Source of the DNA: Curvibacter sp. PAE-UM
Lineage (GTDB): Bacteria; Pseudomonadota; Gammaproteobacteria; Burkholderiales; Burkholderiaceae_C
Assembly (NCBI RefSeq): GCF_001432305.1
Contig: NZ_KQ483358.1
Location: 2,658,104-2,722,103 of the forward strand
Length of the DNA stretch: 64,000 nucleotides
Direction of reading: 5' to 3'
Positions 19,595 through 31,186 of this stretch are shown one piece after another; within the stretch, counting starts at the first letter, position 1, and every line of letters begins with the position of its first letter. Both the position numbers and the translations under genes were made by a program. The notes below the pieces were generated by a model. That model ran no database searches. It saw only the letters and a program-made list of their open reading frames with translations, and was not told the DNA's origin.

Positions 19595-21642
19595 CACTGG
19601 AACTCCACGATCGGCTGATCGACCGTGAGTGACTCGCCCTTGCTCGCCAGCACCTTGGCCACCACGCCATCGGCAGCGGCGAACAGGACGTTCTCCATCT
19701 TCATGGCCTCGATCACGGCCACGCGCTCGCCCGCCTGCACTTTCTGGCCCGGCTGGACCGCCACGTCGACCAGCAGACCCGGCATGGGCGAGAGCACATA
19801 ACGGCTCATGTCCGGCGGCGCCTTGTGGGGCATGAGCCGGTGCAGTTCGGCCATGCGCGGCGAGATCACCAGCGCTTCGATCAGTGTGCCGTTGTGCTGC
19901 AGGCGCAGGGCAAGTGGATTCCGGGTGGTCCCGCGCTCCACCTGGGTCGTGAAGGGCCGGCCGTCCACGGTGCCGGTGATGATGATGTCGTTCAGGCGCG
20001 AGGTGCTGCATATCTCGTAGTTCTTGCCACCCACGCGAACCCGCGCCTTGCCGGTCTCGCCGACAAACTCGTCGACATGCACGGAGCTATGCACGTGCTG
20101 GCCGTCGGCCCCCAGGGTGATGACCACGTAGTCCTTGCCGGCATCCACGGAATACCCCGGCAGCTGGCCGGAGATCGTGGTCGTGCGCTCGCGTGATTTG
20201 CGACGCACAAAAGCCGCCAGCGCCACCAGGAAGTTCGGATCTGCGTGCGGCACGTCTTCCGAGGAGAAGCCCTTGCCGTAATGCTCGGCGATGAAACCGG
20301 TGTTGAAGTCACCCGCCACAAACTTCGGGTGCGCCAGCAGCGCGGCCTGGAAGGGGATGTTGGAACTGATGCCGCGGATGACAAAGCCGTTGAGTGCCTC
20401 GCGCATCTTGCCGATCGCATCCAGGCGGTCCTGGCCGTGCACGATGAGCTTGGCGATCATCGAGTCGTAGTACATCGGGATCTCGCCGCCATCCTGCACG
20501 CCGGTATCGACGCGCACGCCCTGCAGGCTCTTCGTGTCGGACTGCCACATGCTCTGCGTCGGCGGCGTGAAACGCACCAGGCGGCCGGTGGACGGCAGGA
20601 AGTTGCGGAAGGGGTCCTCGGCGTTGATGCGGCACTCGATGGCCCAGCCATTGCGCTTGACGTCGGCCTGGGCCAGCGGCAGCTTTTCTCCGGCTGCCAC
20701 GCGAATCATCAGCTCCACCAGGTCCAGGCCGGTGATGCACTCGGTCACCGGGTGCTCCACCTGCAGCCGGGTGTTCATCTCCAGGAAGAAGAAGCTCTGG
20801 TCCTTGCCGACCACGAACTCCACCGTGCCGGCGCTCTGGTACTTCACGGCCTTGGCCAGGGCCACGGCCTGCTCGCCCATGGCCTTGCGGGTCGCGTCCG
20901 AGATGAAGGGGCTGGGCGCCTCCTCGATCACCTTCTGGTGGCGGCGCTGGATCGAGCACTCGCGCTCGTTCAGGTAGATCACATTGCCGTGGCTGTCGCC
21001 CAGCACCTGGATCTCGATGTGGCGCGGCTCCTCGACGAACTTCTCGATGAAGACGCGGTCGTCACCGAAGCTGTTGCGTGCCTCGTTGCGGCAGCTGGTG
21101 AAGCCTTCCAGCGCCTCCTTGTCGTTGAAGGCCACGCGCAGCCCCTTGCCGCCGCCACCGGCCGAGGCCTTGATCATCACCGGATAACCGATGCCCTTGG
21201 CGATCTCCACGGCGCGCTCGGCTGATTCAATGGCCTCGTTCCAGCCCGGGATGCAGTTCACCTTGGCTTCGCCGGCCAGCTTCTTGGAGGCGATCTTGTC
21301 GCCCATGGCGGCGATGGAATAGTGCTTGGGACCGATGAAGACCAGCCCCTCCTCCTCCACGCGTTTGGCGAAGTCCTCGTTCTCGGACAGGAAACCGTAG
21401 CCCGGGTGGATGGCCTGCGCGCCGGTCTGCTTGGCGGCGGCGATGATCTTGTCGGCCACCAGATAAGACTCACGGCTCGGTGCCGGGCCCAGCAGCACGG
21501 ACTCGTCGGCCAGCAGCACGTGGCGCGCGTCGCGGTCGGCTTCCGAATACACCGCCACGGTGGCGATGCCCATCTTCTTGGCGGTGGCGATCACCCGGCA
21601 TGCAATTTCGCCACGGTTGGCAATCAATATCTTCTTGAACAT
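19594..21642 (-). CDS. pccA: Propionyl/acetyl-CoA carboxylase, biotin carboxylase-BCCP subunit
   Basis: A 682-residue alpha subunit that carboxylates biotin with ATP and bicarbonate. The N-terminal biotin carboxylase domain ([14 protein letters not shown], the glycine-rich ATP loop [11 protein letters not shown] near residue 160, and [14 protein letters not shown]) is followed by a linker of about 130 residues and a C-terminal biotinyl domain with the biotin-lysine motif AMKM in [12 protein letters not shown]. Domain order and length match actinobacterial and proteobacterial PccA. The catalytic partner pccB lies upstream across a 315-base gap with repeats. Propionyl-CoA is the likely substrate because of the methylmalonyl-CoA mutase genes. 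Confidence 0.92.
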   Translation of the reverse strand: MFKKILIANRGEIACRVIATAKKMGIATVAVYSEADRDARHVLLADESVLLGPAPSRESYLVADKIIAAAKQTGAQAIHPGYGFLSENEDFAKRVEEEGLVFIGPKHYSIAAMGDKIASKKLAGEAKVNCIPGWNEAIESAERAVEIAKGIGYPVMIKASAGGGGKGLRVAFNDKEALEGFTSCRNEARNSFGDDRVFIEKFVEEPRHIEIQVLGDSHGNVIYLNERECSIQRRHQKVIEEAPSPFISDATRKAMGEQAVALAKAVKYQSAGTVEFVVGKDQSFFFLEMNTRLQVEHPVTECITGLDLVELMIRVAAGEKLPLAQADVKRNGWAIECRINAEDPFRNFLPSTGRLVRFTPPTQSMWQSDTKSLQGVRVDTGVQDGGEIPMYYDSMIAKLIVHGQDRLDAIGKMREALNGFVIRGISSNIPFQAALLAHPKFVAGDFNTGFIAEHYGKGFSSEDVPHADPNFLVALAAFVRRKSRERTTTISGQLPGYSVDAGKDYVVITLGADGQHVHSSVHVDEFVGETGKARVRVGGKNYEICSTSRLNDIIITGTVDGRPFTTQVERGTTRNPLALRLQHNGTLIEALVISPRMAELHRLMPHKAPPDMSRYVLSPMPGLLVDVAVQPGQKVQAGERVAVIEAMKMENVLFAAADGVVAKVLASKGESLTVDQPIVEFQ

Positions 21643-21957
21643 GTCAGTTTCCTTATCGAGAATCTGTTTCGATCTCTACACAATGAGCTTCTGAGCCCGC
21701 AATGGGCGCGGCGCATCTACCTCCGCTCATGTCCCCCGCCCTTCGGGCTCCTCCTTTACTTCGCTGCGGCAGACACACCGCACCCATTGCTGCGAAGAAA
21801 GTTGGGAAGGAGACGCAGGAATACCCAGCCATCAGGATTGGGTTGCCTGGGTGTTTTGCACAGGTAAAGGAGGAGCCCGAAGGGCGGGGGACACGGAGCA
21901 AAACGCCCAGGCAACCCAATCCGGCACGGTACAAAGTCATGGCAAAACCTGCGTGAC
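21643..21957. repeat. Interleaved inverted repeats in the pccB-pccA gap
   Basis: This 315-base gene-free stretch holds two interleaved inverted-repeat pairs. Pair A is a perfect 30-bp repeat (21730-21759 and 21864-21893). Pair B is a 25-bp repeat with one mismatch (21835-21859 and 21898-21922). The order is A-left, B-left, A-right, B-right, so the two cannot fold as nested hairpins. Open frames across it look incidental. The composition resembles intergenic repeats common in Comamonadaceae genomes, though that is from memory. It could attenuate transcription between pccB and pccA. Confidence 0.8.
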
Positions 21958-23490
21958 TCACAAAGGAATATTTCCGTGCTTGCGCCACGGGTTCTCAAGT
22001 TTCTTGTCCTTGAGCATCACTAGCGATCGGCAGATGCGCTTGCGCGTCTCGTGCGGCAGGATCACGTCGTCGATGTAACCACGCGCGCCGGCCACGAAGG
22101 GGTTGGCGAAGCGGGCCTTGTACTCGGCTTCCTTGGCGGCCAGCTTGGCCGGGTCGCCCTTGTCCTCGCGGAAGATGATCTCCACCGCACCCTTGGCGCC
22201 CATGACGGCGATCTCGGCGTTGGGCCAGGCGAAGTTGACGTCGCCGCGCAGGTGCTTGGAGGCCATCACGTCGTAGGCGCCGCCGTAGGCCTTGCGCGTG
22301 ATGACGGTGATCTTGGGCACCGTGCACTCGGCATAGGCGTAGAGCAGCTTGGCACCATGCTTGATGATGCCGCCGTATTCCTGGCTGGTGCCGGGCATGA
22401 AACCGGGCACGTCGACAAACGTCACCACCGGAATGTTGAAAGCATCGCAGAAGCGCACGAAGCGTGCCGCCTTGATCGAGCTCTTGATGTCCAGGCAGCC
22501 CGCCAGCACCAGCGGCTGGTTGGCCACGATGCCCACCGTCTGTCCGTCCATGCGCGCAAAACCGATCAGGATGTTCTTGGCGTACTCGGGCTGGATCTCG
22601 AAGAAATCACCGTCGTCCACGGTCTTGACGATCAGCTCCTTCATGTCATAGGGCTTGTTGGGGTTATCCGGCACCAGGGTGTCCAGGCTGCGCTCCATGC
22701 GGTCGATCGGGTCGCCGCTCTTGCGCACCGGGGCCTTCTCGCGGTTGTTCAGCGGCAGGTAGTTGTAGAGGCGGCGCAGCATCAGCAGCGCCTCCACGTC
22801 GTTCTCGAAGGCCAGATCGGCCACACCGCTACGGGTGGTGTGGGTCAGCGCGCCACCCAGTTCCTCGGCGGTCACCTCCTCGTGCGTGACCGTCTTCACC
22901 ACGTCGGGCCCGGTGACGAACATATAAGAAGAGTCCTTCACCATGAAGATGAAGTCGGTGATCGCCGGGCTGTACACGGCGCCGCCGGCACTCGGCCCCA
23001 TGATCATGCTGATCTGCGGGATCACGCCCGAGGCCAGCACATTGCGCTGGAACACCTCCGCATAACCGCCCAGCGAGGCCACGCCTTCCTGGATACGGGC
23101 ACCGCCCGAGTCGTTGAGGCCGATCACCGGCGCGCCGGCCTTCATGGCCTGGTCCAGGATCTTGCAGATTTTTTCCGCATGGGCCTCGGACAGCGCACCG
23201 CCGAAGACCGTGAAGTCCTGGCTGTAGACGAAGACCAGGCGGCCGTTGATCATGCCGTAGCCGGTGACGACGCCGTCACCCGGGATCTTGTTGTCCTGCA
23301 TGCCGAAGTCCACGCAGCGGTGTTCGACGAACATGTCCCACTCTTCGAAGGTACCTTCGTCGAGCAGCACTTCCAGGCGCTCACGTGCCGTGAGCTTGCC
23401 CTTGGCGTGCTGCGCGGCAATGCGCTTCTCGCCGCCGCCCAGGCGGGCTGCGGCGCGTTTTTGCTCCAGTTGTTCCAGGATGTCGTGCAT
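21958..23490 (-). CDS. pccB: Propionyl-CoA carboxylase, carboxyltransferase (beta) subunit
   Basis: A 510-residue acyl-CoA carboxyltransferase that moves the carboxyl group from biotin to propionyl-CoA. Two crotonase-like halves are visible. The first has [15 protein letters not shown] and oxyanion-hole [15 protein letters not shown] segments; the second has the [21 protein letters not shown] segment and the [11 protein letters not shown] segment. Length equals the PccB family. It starts at an ATG 27 bases downstream of meaB and lies in the same direction as scpA-meaB. Confidence 0.93.
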   Translation of the reverse strand: MHDILEQLEQKRAAARLGGGEKRIAAQHAKGKLTARERLEVLLDEGTFEEWDMFVEHRCVDFGMQDNKIPGDGVVTGYGMINGRLVFVYSQDFTVFGGALSEAHAEKICKILDQAMKAGAPVIGLNDSGGARIQEGVASLGGYAEVFQRNVLASGVIPQISMIMGPSAGGAVYSPAITDFIFMVKDSSYMFVTGPDVVKTVTHEEVTAEELGGALTHTTRSGVADLAFENDVEALLMLRRLYNYLPLNNREKAPVRKSGDPIDRMERSLDTLVPDNPNKPYDMKELIVKTVDDGDFFEIQPEYAKNILIGFARMDGQTVGIVANQPLVLAGCLDIKSSIKAARFVRFCDAFNIPVVTFVDVPGFMPGTSQEYGGIIKHGAKLLYAYAECTVPKITVITRKAYGGAYDVMASKHLRGDVNFAWPNAEIAVMGAKGAVEIIFREDKGDPAKLAAKEAEYKARFANPFVAGARGYIDDVILPHETRKRICRSLVMLKDKKLENPWRKHGNIPL

Positions 23491-23517
23491 GGTTCGTCCT
23501 CTGTTGATTCAGTCTTG

Positions 23518-24546
23518 TCAGGTTTTTTGTTCGTAGGCCTGCAGCAGCTGGCGCGCGGCGGTGGAGGCTGCCAGGCGACCGGCCGTGACTTCTGCGCCCA
23601 GTTGCGGCAACAGTTTGCGCACCTGCGGGTGCGCGCGGAAAGCCTGCTTGAGCCCCGACTCGATACGCTCCCACATCCAGGCCTGGGCCTGGCCCTCGCG
23701 CCGCGCTGCCAGTTTGCCGCTGGCGGTCTGCAGGGCACGAAACTGCGTGACAGCCGCCCAGAAAGCATCCACGCCCTGGCCCAGCAGGGCACTGAGCTGG
23801 ACCACCTTGGGGTGCCAGATCTTTTCGTCGTGGTGCGCGTGCTCCGGATGGCCATGTTGGCCCAGCAGGCGCAAGGAAGAGGTGATCTGCGCCTGCGCGC
23901 GCGTGGCGGCAGCAGCATCGATATCGGCCTTGTTGATCACCACCAGGTCGGCCAACTCCATCACGCCCTTCTTGATGGCCTGCAGATCGTCGCCGGCATT
24001 GGGCAGCTGCATCAGGCAGAACATGTCCGTCATGCTGGCCACGGCGGTCTCGCTCTGGCCCACACCCACGGTCTCGACGATGACGATGTCGTATCCCGCG
24101 GCCTCGCAGACCAGCATGGCCTCACGCGTCTTCTCGGCCACACCACCGAGCGTGCCGCTGGACGGGCTGGGGCGGATGTAGGCTTTTTCGTCCACGGAGA
24201 GTTTTTCCATGCGGGTCTTATCGCCCAGGATGGAACCACCGGAAACGCTGGAAGACGGGTCCACCGCCAGCACCGCCACGCGATGCCCATGGCCGATGAG
24301 GTAGAGGCCCAGCGCCTCGATGAAGGTGGACTTGCCCACACCGGGCACGCCGCTGATCCCCAGGCGAAACGCGCCGCCCGTATGCGGCAGCAGGGCCGTC
24401 AGCAGCTCGTCGCCCTGGGCGCGGTGATCGGCCCGGGTGGACTCAAGCAGCGTGATGGCCTTGGCCATGGCGCGACGCTGCTGGGCGGGAGTTCCCTGCA
24501 GGATGCCGTCCAGTAGAGAAGGATGGCTCACCGCCGTTACTTTCAA
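23518..24546 (-). CDS. meaB: Methylmalonyl-CoA mutase-associated GTPase MeaB
   Basis: A 342-residue G3E-family GTPase that protects and reloads the adenosylcobalamin cofactor of methylmalonyl-CoA mutase. The Walker A loop is GVPGVGKST around residues 64-72, the Walker B/switch region lies in [12 protein letters not shown], and the base-recognition motif is INKAD. Translation probably starts at a TTG (24546) that overlaps the scpA stop codon as TTGA, which implies coupling. Family assignment is secure. Confidence 0.92.
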   Translation of the reverse strand: MKVTAVSHPSLLDGILQGTPAQQRRAMAKAITLLESTRADHRAQGDELLTALLPHTGGAFRLGISGVPGVGKSTFIEALGLYLIGHGHRVAVLAVDPSSSVSGGSILGDKTRMEKLSVDEKAYIRPSPSSGTLGGVAEKTREAMLVCEAAGYDIVIVETVGVGQSETAVASMTDMFCLMQLPNAGDDLQAIKKGVMELADLVVINKADIDAAAATRAQAQITSSLRLLGQHGHPEHAHHDEKIWHPKVVQLSALLGQGVDAFWAAVTQFRALQTASGKLAARREGQAQAWMWERIESGLKQAFRAHPQVRKLLPQLGAEVTAGRLAASTAARQLLQAYEQKT

Positions 24547-26699
24547 GCGTGGGCTTTCTTGATCTGCTCCAGCACGTCCTTGGCGCTGGCCGGGATCGGG
24601 GTGCCGGGGCCGTAGATGCCCTTGACGCCCGCTTCATAGAGAAAGTCGTAGTCCTGACGCGGAATGACGCCGCCGACGAAAACGATGATGTCGTCTGCGC
24701 CCTGCTTCTTCAGCTCGGCGATGATGGCCGGCACCAGGGTCTTGTGGCCTGCCGCCAGCGTGGAGACACCCACGGCATGCACGTCGTTCTCGATGGCCTG
24801 GCGCGCGCACTCTTCGGGGGTCTGGAACAGCGGGCCCATGTCCACGTCGAAGCCCAGGTCGGCAAAGGCCGTGGCCACCACCTTGGCGCCGCGGTCATGG
24901 CCGTCCTGGCCGAGCTTGGAGATCATCACGCGCGGACGACGGCCATGCACCGTCGCGAAGTCGGCGATTTCCTTCTTGAGTGTTTCCCAGCCCTCGGCCG
25001 AGTCGTAGGCAGCTGCGTACACACCGGTCACCTTTTGTGTATCGGCGCGATGGCGCCCGAAAACCTTCTCCAGCGCATCACTGACCTCGCCCACCGTGGC
25101 GCGCAGGCGGATGGCCCGGATCGACAAGTCGAGCAGGTTACCACTGCCTTGCTCGGCAGCCTGGGTGAGCGCGTCGAGCGCGGCCTGCACCGCCTTGCCG
25201 TCGCGGCTGACGCGGATGGCCTTGAGGCGTGCGATCTGCCCGTCGCGCACCGCCACGTTGTCGATATCGCGCGCCTCGATCGGGTCTTCCTTCGCGAGCT
25301 TGTACTTGTTGACGCCGACGATCACGTCCTTGCCCGAGTCGATGCGCGCCTGCTTCTCGGCCGCTGCGGCCTCGATCTTGAGCTTGGCCCATCCACTGTC
25401 CACCGCCTTGGTCATGCCGCCCATGGCATCGACCTCCTCGATGATGGTCCAGGCCGCGTCAGCCATGTCTTGCGTCAGCTTCTCCATCATGTAGCTGCCG
25501 GCCCAGGGGTCGATCACGTTGGTGATGTGGGTCTCTTCCTGGATGATGAGCTGGGTGTTGCGCGCGATGCGCGAGCTGAACTCGGTGGGCAGGGCAATGG
25601 CCTCATCAAATGAATTGGTGTGCAGGCTCTGCGTACCGCCAAACACAGCCGCCATGGCCTCGATGGTGGTGCGCACCACGTTGTTGTAGGGGTCCTGCTC
25701 GGTCAGGCTCCAGCCGCTGGTCTGGCTGTGCGTGCGCAGCATCAGGCTCTTCGGTGCCTTGGCGTTGAAGCCCTTCATGATGCGGCACCAGAGCAGGCGC
25801 GCGGCGCGCATCTTGGCGATTTCCAGGTAGAAGTTCATGCCGACCGCCCAGAAGAAGGACAGGCGGCCCGCGAAGTCGTCCACGTCCATGCCCTTGGCGA
25901 TCGCCGTCTTCACATACTCCTTGCCGTCGGCCAGGGTGAAGGCCAGTTCCAGCGCCTGGTTGGCGCCGGCTTCCTGCATGTGGTAACCCGAGATCGAGAT
26001 CGAGTTGAACTTCGGCATGTTCTTCGCCGTGTACTCGATGATGTCGCCGATGATGCGCATGCTCGGCTCAGGCGGGTAGATGTAGGTGTTGCGAACCATG
26101 AACTCCTTGAGGATGTCGTTCTGGATGGTCCCGCTCAACTTGTCTTGCGACACGCCCTGCTCTTCCGCCGCCACCACGTAACCCGCCAGCACCGGCAGCA
26201 CGGCGCCGTTCATGGTCATGGAGACGCTCACCTTGTCCAGCGGGATCTCGCTGAACAGGACCTTCATGTCCTCCACGCTGTCGATGGCCACACCGGCCTT
26301 GCCCACGTCACCTGTCACGCGGGGATGGTCGCTGTCGTAACCGCGGTGCGTGGCCAGGTCAAAGGCCACACTCACGCCCTGCCCGCCGGCGGCCAGGGCC
26401 TTGCGGTAGAAGGCGTTGGACTCCTCAGCCGTGGAAAAGCCGGCGTACTGGCGGATGGTCCAGGGCCGAACGGCGTACATGGTGGCTTGCGGGCCGCGCA
26501 AATACGGCTCGAAACCGGGCAGCGTGTCGGCGTGCGGCAGGTTTTCGGTATCGGCCGCCGTGTACAGCGGCTTGACCGCAATGCCATCGGGCGTGAGCCA
26601 GTTCAGGGCCGCTACATCGCCGCCAGGGGCGGACTTGGCGGCGGCCTTGTGCCAGGCCTCAAGGCTGGCGCTTGCGAATTCGGTTTTTTTCTGGCTCAT
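24543..26699 (-). CDS. scpA: Methylmalonyl-CoA mutase (single-chain)
   Basis: A 718-residue adenosylcobalamin-dependent mutase converting (R)-methylmalonyl-CoA to succinyl-CoA. The N-terminal TIM barrel contains the [18 protein letters not shown] motif and [17 protein letters not shown]. The C-terminal B12-binding domain carries the base-off DGHDRGAK motif with GGVIP. This is the complete single-subunit type, comparable to E. coli ScpA. The frame is open back to 27296, but that region is antisense to the divergent GntR gene; ATG 26699 ([10 protein letters not shown]) gives normal length. It leads a probable scpA-meaB-pccB-pccA-VOC operon. Confidence 0.95.
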   Translation of the reverse strand: MSQKKTEFASASLEAWHKAAAKSAPGGDVAALNWLTPDGIAVKPLYTAADTENLPHADTLPGFEPYLRGPQATMYAVRPWTIRQYAGFSTAEESNAFYRKALAAGGQGVSVAFDLATHRGYDSDHPRVTGDVGKAGVAIDSVEDMKVLFSEIPLDKVSVSMTMNGAVLPVLAGYVVAAEEQGVSQDKLSGTIQNDILKEFMVRNTYIYPPEPSMRIIGDIIEYTAKNMPKFNSISISGYHMQEAGANQALELAFTLADGKEYVKTAIAKGMDVDDFAGRLSFFWAVGMNFYLEIAKMRAARLLWCRIMKGFNAKAPKSLMLRTHSQTSGWSLTEQDPYNNVVRTTIEAMAAVFGGTQSLHTNSFDEAIALPTEFSSRIARNTQLIIQEETHITNVIDPWAGSYMMEKLTQDMADAAWTIIEEVDAMGGMTKAVDSGWAKLKIEAAAAEKQARIDSGKDVIVGVNKYKLAKEDPIEARDIDNVAVRDGQIARLKAIRVSRDGKAVQAALDALTQAAEQGSGNLLDLSIRAIRLRATVGEVSDALEKVFGRHRADTQKVTGVYAAAYDSAEGWETLKKEIADFATVHGRRPRVMISKLGQDGHDRGAKVVATAFADLGFDVDMGPLFQTPEECARQAIENDVHAVGVSTLAAGHKTLVPAIIAELKKQGADDIIVFVGGVIPRQDYDFLYEAGVKGIYGPGTPIPASAKDVLEQIKKAHA

Positions 26700-26749
26700 G
26701 GCAAAGCGGCGGCCCCGGGAAGGCCCTTTATTTTGTTGCGCGGAGTTTA

Positions 26750-26794
26750 CATCATTCATAATTATTGATGCAAAATATCGACTCCACCTACAAT
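26750..26794 (+). promoter_or_regulatory. GntR-gene promoter with overlapping palindromic operator candidate
   Basis: A sigma70-like promoter, TTGATG (26765-26770), an 18-base spacer and TACAAT (26789-26794), reads into the GntR gene at 26802. CATCA and TGATG half-sites around an ATAATTAT core (26750-26770) form an AT-rich palindrome that overlaps the -35. It lies in the 102-base gap shared with divergent scpA, so one bound regulator could control both directions. The operator role is inferred. Confidence 0.5.
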
Positions 26795-26801
26795 CCCGCC
26801 C

Positions 26802-27437
26802 ATGTCTGCCGTTTCCCTCTCCCCCCGCGCCCTCTACGAAGAAGTGGCCGAGCTGTTGCGCCAGCGCATTTTCAGCCGCGAGCTGGAGCCCGGCAGCTGG
26901 ATCGACGAACTGAAGATTGCCGAAGACTACGGCATCAGCCGCACCCCCCTGCGCGAGGCGCTCAAGGTCCTGGCCGCCGAAGGCCTGGTAACCATGAAGG
27001 TGCGCCGCGGCGCCTACGTCACCGAGGTCAATGAAAAGGACCTGGTGGACATCTACCACCTGCTGGGCCTGCTGGAGTCGGACGCCAGCGGCGTGGTGGC
27101 CCGGCACGCCACGGACGAGCAGTTGCGCGAACTGCAGAACCTGCACGAGTCGCTGGAAGCCAGTGCCCAGGACCGGGATCGATTCTTCGAGCTCAACGAG
27201 CGCTTTCACATGCGCCTGCTGGAGATCGCCGACAACCGCTGGCGCAACCAGATGGTGGCCGACCTGCGCAAGGTCATGAAACTCAACCGGCACCACTCGC
27301 TGCTCAAGTCCGGTCGGATCGAGGAATCACTGGCCGAACACCGCGCCGTCATGACCGCGCTGCAGGCACGCGATGCCGCGGCCGCCACGAAAAGGATGCT
27401 GGAGCACTTCCGCAACGGACTCGAAGCGGCAACCTGA
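26802..27437 (+). CDS. GntR-family regulator (FCD subfamily)
   Basis: A 211-residue transcription factor. The N-terminal winged helix ([17 protein letters not shown]... [19 protein letters not shown]) is followed by an all-helical FCD ligand-binding domain with conserved histidines ([26 protein letters not shown]) suited to metal and carboxylate binding. The divergent position next to scpA and a palindrome in the shared promoter suggest it regulates the propionyl/methylmalonyl-CoA genes. The effector is unknown and could be an organic acid of this pathway. Confidence 0.88.
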   Translation: MSAVSLSPRALYEEVAELLRQRIFSRELEPGSWIDELKIAEDYGISRTPLREALKVLAAEGLVTMKVRRGAYVTEVNEKDLVDIYHLLGLLESDASGVVARHATDEQLRELQNLHESLEASAQDRDRFFELNERFHMRLLEIADNRWRNQMVADLRKVMKLNRHHSLLKSGRIEESLAEHRAVMTALQARDAAAATKRMLEHFRNGLEAAT

Positions 27438-27483
27438 GACTTTTGCACTGGCCGCCCGGCCTGAATTGCCCTATCCTGAGTTC

Positions 27484-30075
27484 ATGGCCCCACCGCCCGG
27501 AGACACCTTCGAACCCGGCATCCAGCAGACCTTGCTGGAGTACCAGGCCATTCTGGAAAACGCCTCGGTCGGCATCCTCTTCACGCGTGACCGCAAGGTC
27601 CTGCACTGCAATCCGCGTTCCTCCGAGATCTACGGCTGGCCGCATGGTGAACTGGTCGGCCAGCCGGGCTCCGTCTTTTATCCCAGCCAGGAAGCCTATG
27701 AGGCCATGGGCCGCCAGGCAGGCCCCCTGCTGGCATGCGGCGAACTGCTGGACGTGGAACTGTCCATGCGACGCAAGGACGGCAGTGAGGTCTACTGCCA
27801 TATGCGGGCCAAGGCCATCAACCCGGCCAACACGGCCGAGGGCACGATCTGGATCATCGAGGACATCAGCGAACGCAAGCGTGAGCAGGCCAGCCTCGAC
27901 GAACTGCTGCAACGCCAGCAGGCCATCCTGGAAAACGCCTCGGTCGGCATTCTCTTCACCCGCAACGGCCAGATCGTGCATTGCAACCCACGCATGGAAG
28001 CCATCTACGGCTGGGCCCCGGGCAGCCTGATCGGCGAGTACGCACGGGCCTTTTTTGCCGACGACGAAGACTACCGGGCTTTCGGTGCCGCCGTCGGCCC
28101 CATGCTCGCGCGTGGCGAACTGGTCGACATCGCCTGGCGACATGCCCGCCGCAACGACGGTGTCGTGATCTGGAGCCGGCACCTGGCCAAGGCCCAGCCC
28201 AATCTGGACGGCAGCCCAGGCGCCATCTGGATCAGCGAGGACATCAGCGCACAGAAAGCCGCGCAGCAAGCCCTGGCCGATGCGCGCCATGAACTCGAGC
28301 GCCGGGTCGAGGAGCGCACCCAGGAACTGGCGACAATCAACGAGCAGCTGCAGCATGAAATCGCCGAACGCGCCGCCGCGGAACAGCACCTGCGCACCGA
28401 GGAAGCGCGCTTTCGCGACCTGTCAGAAATGTCCTCCGACTGGTTCTGGGAAATGGATGCCAACTTGTGCTTCACGGAGATATCCGGCGGCCACCTTGCC
28501 TCCCCTCCCAGCAAGGAGGGCAGCGCCCTGGGCAAGCAGCGCTGGGACCTGCCCATCGTGGGGGTGACGCCGGAACAGTGGGCCGAGCACCGCCGCGCGC
28601 TCGACGCGCGCCAGCCCTTCAAGGATTTTGTCTACCAGTTGCGGAACAGAGACGGCGAACTGCGTTGGTGCGTGATCAACGGCAAGCCGGTGTTCGAGGA
28701 CGGTATCTTCAAAGGCTACCGCGGCACCGGCTCGGACATCACGCAGCGCAAGCAGGCCGAGCAGCGAGTCGAGTTCCTGGCCTACCACGATCCGCTGACC
28801 GGCCTGCCCAATCGACTGCTGCTCGAAGACCGGCTGCAGCAGGCCATCACCCAGGCCGATCGCAACCGCAGCGGCCTGGCCCTGGTTTTCCTGGACCTGG
28901 ACAACTTCAAGAAGATCAACGACTCGCTGGGCCACGCCACCGGCGACGCCCTGCTCAAGGAAGTCGCAACACGGCTCAAGCATTGCGTGCGCGACAGCGA
29001 CACCATCAGCCGCCAGGGGGGCGACGAGTTCGTGCTCATCCTGCGCGAGCAGCACGGCACCGAGAGCTGCCTGCCGGTGTTGGCCAAGATCATGGAGCTG
29101 CTGCAGGAACCCTTCTTTTCCGACGGCAACGAACTCTCCACCTCGGCCTCGATCGGCGTCGCGCTGTACCCGCAGGACGGCAGCGACTTCGACATCCTGC
29201 GCAAAAAGGCCGACATGGCCATGTACCGCGCCAAGGAGGCAGGCCGCAACACCTATCGCTTCTTCGACGAAGCCATGGACGAGGAGGCGGTGGAACACCT
29301 GCTGATGCGCAGCGGTCTGCGCCGTGCCCTGGAGCGCGGCGAGTTCGTGCTGCACTACCAGCCGCAGATCGAGCTGGGCAGCGGCCGGGTCATCGGCGTC
29401 GAGGCCCTGCTGCGCTGGGAGCACCCGGAATTCGGCCTGATCCATCCCGCCCGTTTCGTGCCGGTGGCGGAGGACAGCGGCCTGATCGTGCCCATCGGCG
29501 ACTGGGTGATCCAGGAAGCCTGCCGCCAGGCCCAGGCTTGGCAGAACGCCGGCATGCCCGCCCTGATGATGGCGGTCAACCTCTCGGCCGTGCAGTTCCA
29601 GCGTGGCAGCATCGAAGACACCGTGGTGCAGGCGCTGGCCGGCACGGGCCTGGACCCGTCACGGCTGGAGCTGGAGCTGACCGAATCCATCCTGATCCAG
29701 GACGTCGAGCAGGTCATGACCACGGTCCGTCGCCTCAAGCAGCTGGGCGTGAAGCTGGCCATCGACGACTTCGGCACCGGCTACTCCAGCCTGTCCTACC
29801 TGAAGCGTTTCGACATCGACAAGCTCAAGATCGACCAGAGTTTCATCCGCGACTTGGCCAGCGACCCGGACGATGCAGCCATCGTGCGCGCCATCATCCA
29901 GATGGCGCACAGCCTGGACCTGCTGACCATCGCCGAGGGCGTGGAAACACCGGACCTGCTGCTGCAATTGCAGAGCTTCGGCTGCGACGAAGCCCAGGGT
30001 TACCACTTCGCCCGCCCCATGCCGGCCGCGGAGTTCGAACTTTATATGGGCAGCCGCAAGACCGGCCTGCACTGA
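27484..30075 (+). CDS. PAS-PAS-PAS-GGDEF-EAL cyclic-di-GMP signalling protein
   Basis: An 863-residue cytoplasmic signalling protein without membrane segments. Two tandem PAS domains begin with nearly identical [15 protein letters not shown] sequences (about residues 21 and 145). A coiled coil (about 255-305), a third PAS domain and the catalytic domains follow. The GGDEF domain has a canonical RQGGDEF with an RDSD I-site five residues before it. The EAL domain has EALLRW and [10 protein letters not shown], so both activities look intact. ATG 27484 is preferred; an earlier in-frame start overlaps the GntR gene. Whether it makes or degrades c-di-GMP in the cell is unresolved. Confidence 0.93.
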   Translation: MAPPPGDTFEPGIQQTLLEYQAILENASVGILFTRDRKVLHCNPRSSEIYGWPHGELVGQPGSVFYPSQEAYEAMGRQAGPLLACGELLDVELSMRRKDGSEVYCHMRAKAINPANTAEGTIWIIEDISERKREQASLDELLQRQQAILENASVGILFTRNGQIVHCNPRMEAIYGWAPGSLIGEYARAFFADDEDYRAFGAAVGPMLARGELVDIAWRHARRNDGVVIWSRHLAKAQPNLDGSPGAIWISEDISAQKAAQQALADARHELERRVEERTQELATINEQLQHEIAERAAAEQHLRTEEARFRDLSEMSSDWFWEMDANLCFTEISGGHLASPPSKEGSALGKQRWDLPIVGVTPEQWAEHRRALDARQPFKDFVYQLRNRDGELRWCVINGKPVFEDGIFKGYRGTGSDITQRKQAEQRVEFLAYHDPLTGLPNRLLLEDRLQQAITQADRNRSGLALVFLDLDNFKKINDSLGHATGDALLKEVATRLKHCVRDSDTISRQGGDEFVLILREQHGTESCLPVLAKIMELLQEPFFSDGNELSTSASIGVALYPQDGSDFDILRKKADMAMYRAKEAGRNTYRFFDEAMDEEAVEHLLMRSGLRRALERGEFVLHYQPQIELGSGRVIGVEALLRWEHPEFGLIHPARFVPVAEDSGLIVPIGDWVIQEACRQAQAWQNAGMPALMMAVNLSAVQFQRGSIEDTVVQALAGTGLDPSRLELELTESILIQDVEQVMTTVRRLKQLGVKLAIDDFGTGYSSLSYLKRFDIDKLKIDQSFIRDLASDPDDAAIVRAIIQMAHSLDLLTIAEGVETPDLLLQLQSFGCDEAQGYHFARPMPAAEFELYMGSRKTGLH

Positions 30076-30092
30076 ACCCGCATCGCCGGGCT

Positions 30093-31091
30093 TCAGGCGG
30101 CCGCACGCGCCTGACCGTGCGCCAGCGCCATCACCTCGCGCGGATCGAGCGGCTTGAGCTTGTGGTCGCTCCAGACCTGGCGCCAGCGCCGCGCCCCGGG
30201 CAGGCCGTGGCGCAAACCCAGCATGTGGCGTGCAATCGCGTACCAGGGGCAGCCATCCTCGGCGGCGGCGCGTAGCATGTAGTCCACCATCTGCTGCTCC
30301 ACCGTCTCGCGCGTCAACGTCGTAGATGATGCACCGAAATACTGCTCGTCCCAGGAGGCCAGCCACCAGGGGTTGTGGTAGGCCTCGCGCCCGATCATCA
30401 CGCCGTCGAGCAGGCGCAATTCGCGCGACACCTGATCGTCGGTGGTGAGGCCGCCGTTGATCACGATGTTCAGCTGGGGGAAGTCGTGCTTGAGCCGGTG
30501 CACCAGCTCGTAGCGCAGCGGCGGAATCTCGCGGTTTTCCTTCGGGGACAGGCCCTGCAGCCAGGCATTGCGTGCATGCACGATGAAGGTGGCGCAACCG
30601 GCCTCGGCCACCGTGCCGACGAAGTCGCGCACGAACTCATAACTCTCGGTCCGGTCGATGCCGATGCGGTGTTTCACCGTGACGGGCACGGACACCGCGT
30701 CCACCATGGCCTTGACCCCCTCGGCCACCAGCTTCGGCTCGGCCATCAGGCAGGCGCCGAAGGCGCCGCGCTGCACGCGCTCGCTGGGGCAGCCGCAATT
30801 CAGGTTGATCTCGTCGTAGCCCCACTGCTCGCCCAGCTTCGCGCAGCGGGCCAGATCGGCCGGTTCGCTGCCGCCCAGCTGCAGCGCCACCGCATGCTCC
30901 TCGGCATTGAAGCGCAGATGGCGCGCCACGTCACCATGCAGCAGCGCACCGGTGGTGATCATCTCGGTGTACAGCCGCGCGTGGCGGCTCAGCAAGCGGT
31001 GGAAATAGCGGCAATGGCGGTCCGTCCAGTCGATCATGGGCGCGACCGACAGGCGCCAGGGCCCGGGGGCGGCAGACTGGGGGGTGAACAT
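30093..31091 (-). CDS. dusA: tRNA-dihydrouridine(20/20a) synthase
   Basis: A 332-residue FMN enzyme that reduces uridine in the D-loop of tRNA. The N-terminal SVAPMIDWTDRHCRYFHRLL motif is typical of DusA, the NLNCGCPSERVQRGAFGACLM segment includes the catalytic cysteine, and VKHRIGID and VINGGL phosphate-binding motifs follow. It ends 17 bases from the convergent GGDEF-EAL gene and diverges from the acyl carrier protein gene that opens the aryl-polyene-like cluster. Confidence 0.93.
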   Translation of the reverse strand: MFTPQSAAPGPWRLSVAPMIDWTDRHCRYFHRLLSRHARLYTEMITTGALLHGDVARHLRFNAEEHAVALQLGGSEPADLARCAKLGEQWGYDEINLNCGCPSERVQRGAFGACLMAEPKLVAEGVKAMVDAVSVPVTVKHRIGIDRTESYEFVRDFVGTVAEAGCATFIVHARNAWLQGLSPKENREIPPLRYELVHRLKHDFPQLNIVINGGLTTDDQVSRELRLLDGVMIGREAYHNPWWLASWDEQYFGASSTTLTRETVEQQMVDYMLRAAAEDGCPWYAIARHMLGLRHGLPGARRWRQVWSDHKLKPLDPREVMALAHGQARAAA

Positions 31092-31186
31092 GCGCCAATT
31101 ATCTCAGGCGACACGGCGCCCACCGTTAAAATGGCTGGTTGCCCTTTTCAGCCCACCCTGTTTCCCCGCCTGTCACACGCCCTCTC

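Noticed and set aside
21653..21988. A 111-residue minus-strand frame and neighbours in the pccB-pccA gap.
   Set aside because: The frames are built from the inverted repeats and mirror one another.
22051..24516. An 821-residue plus-strand frame opposite pccB and meaB.
   Set aside because: It mirrors two well-identified genes and has shadow-type composition.
26700..27296. A longer N-terminus for methylmalonyl-CoA mutase.
   Set aside because: It is antisense to the GntR gene and does not resemble mutases.
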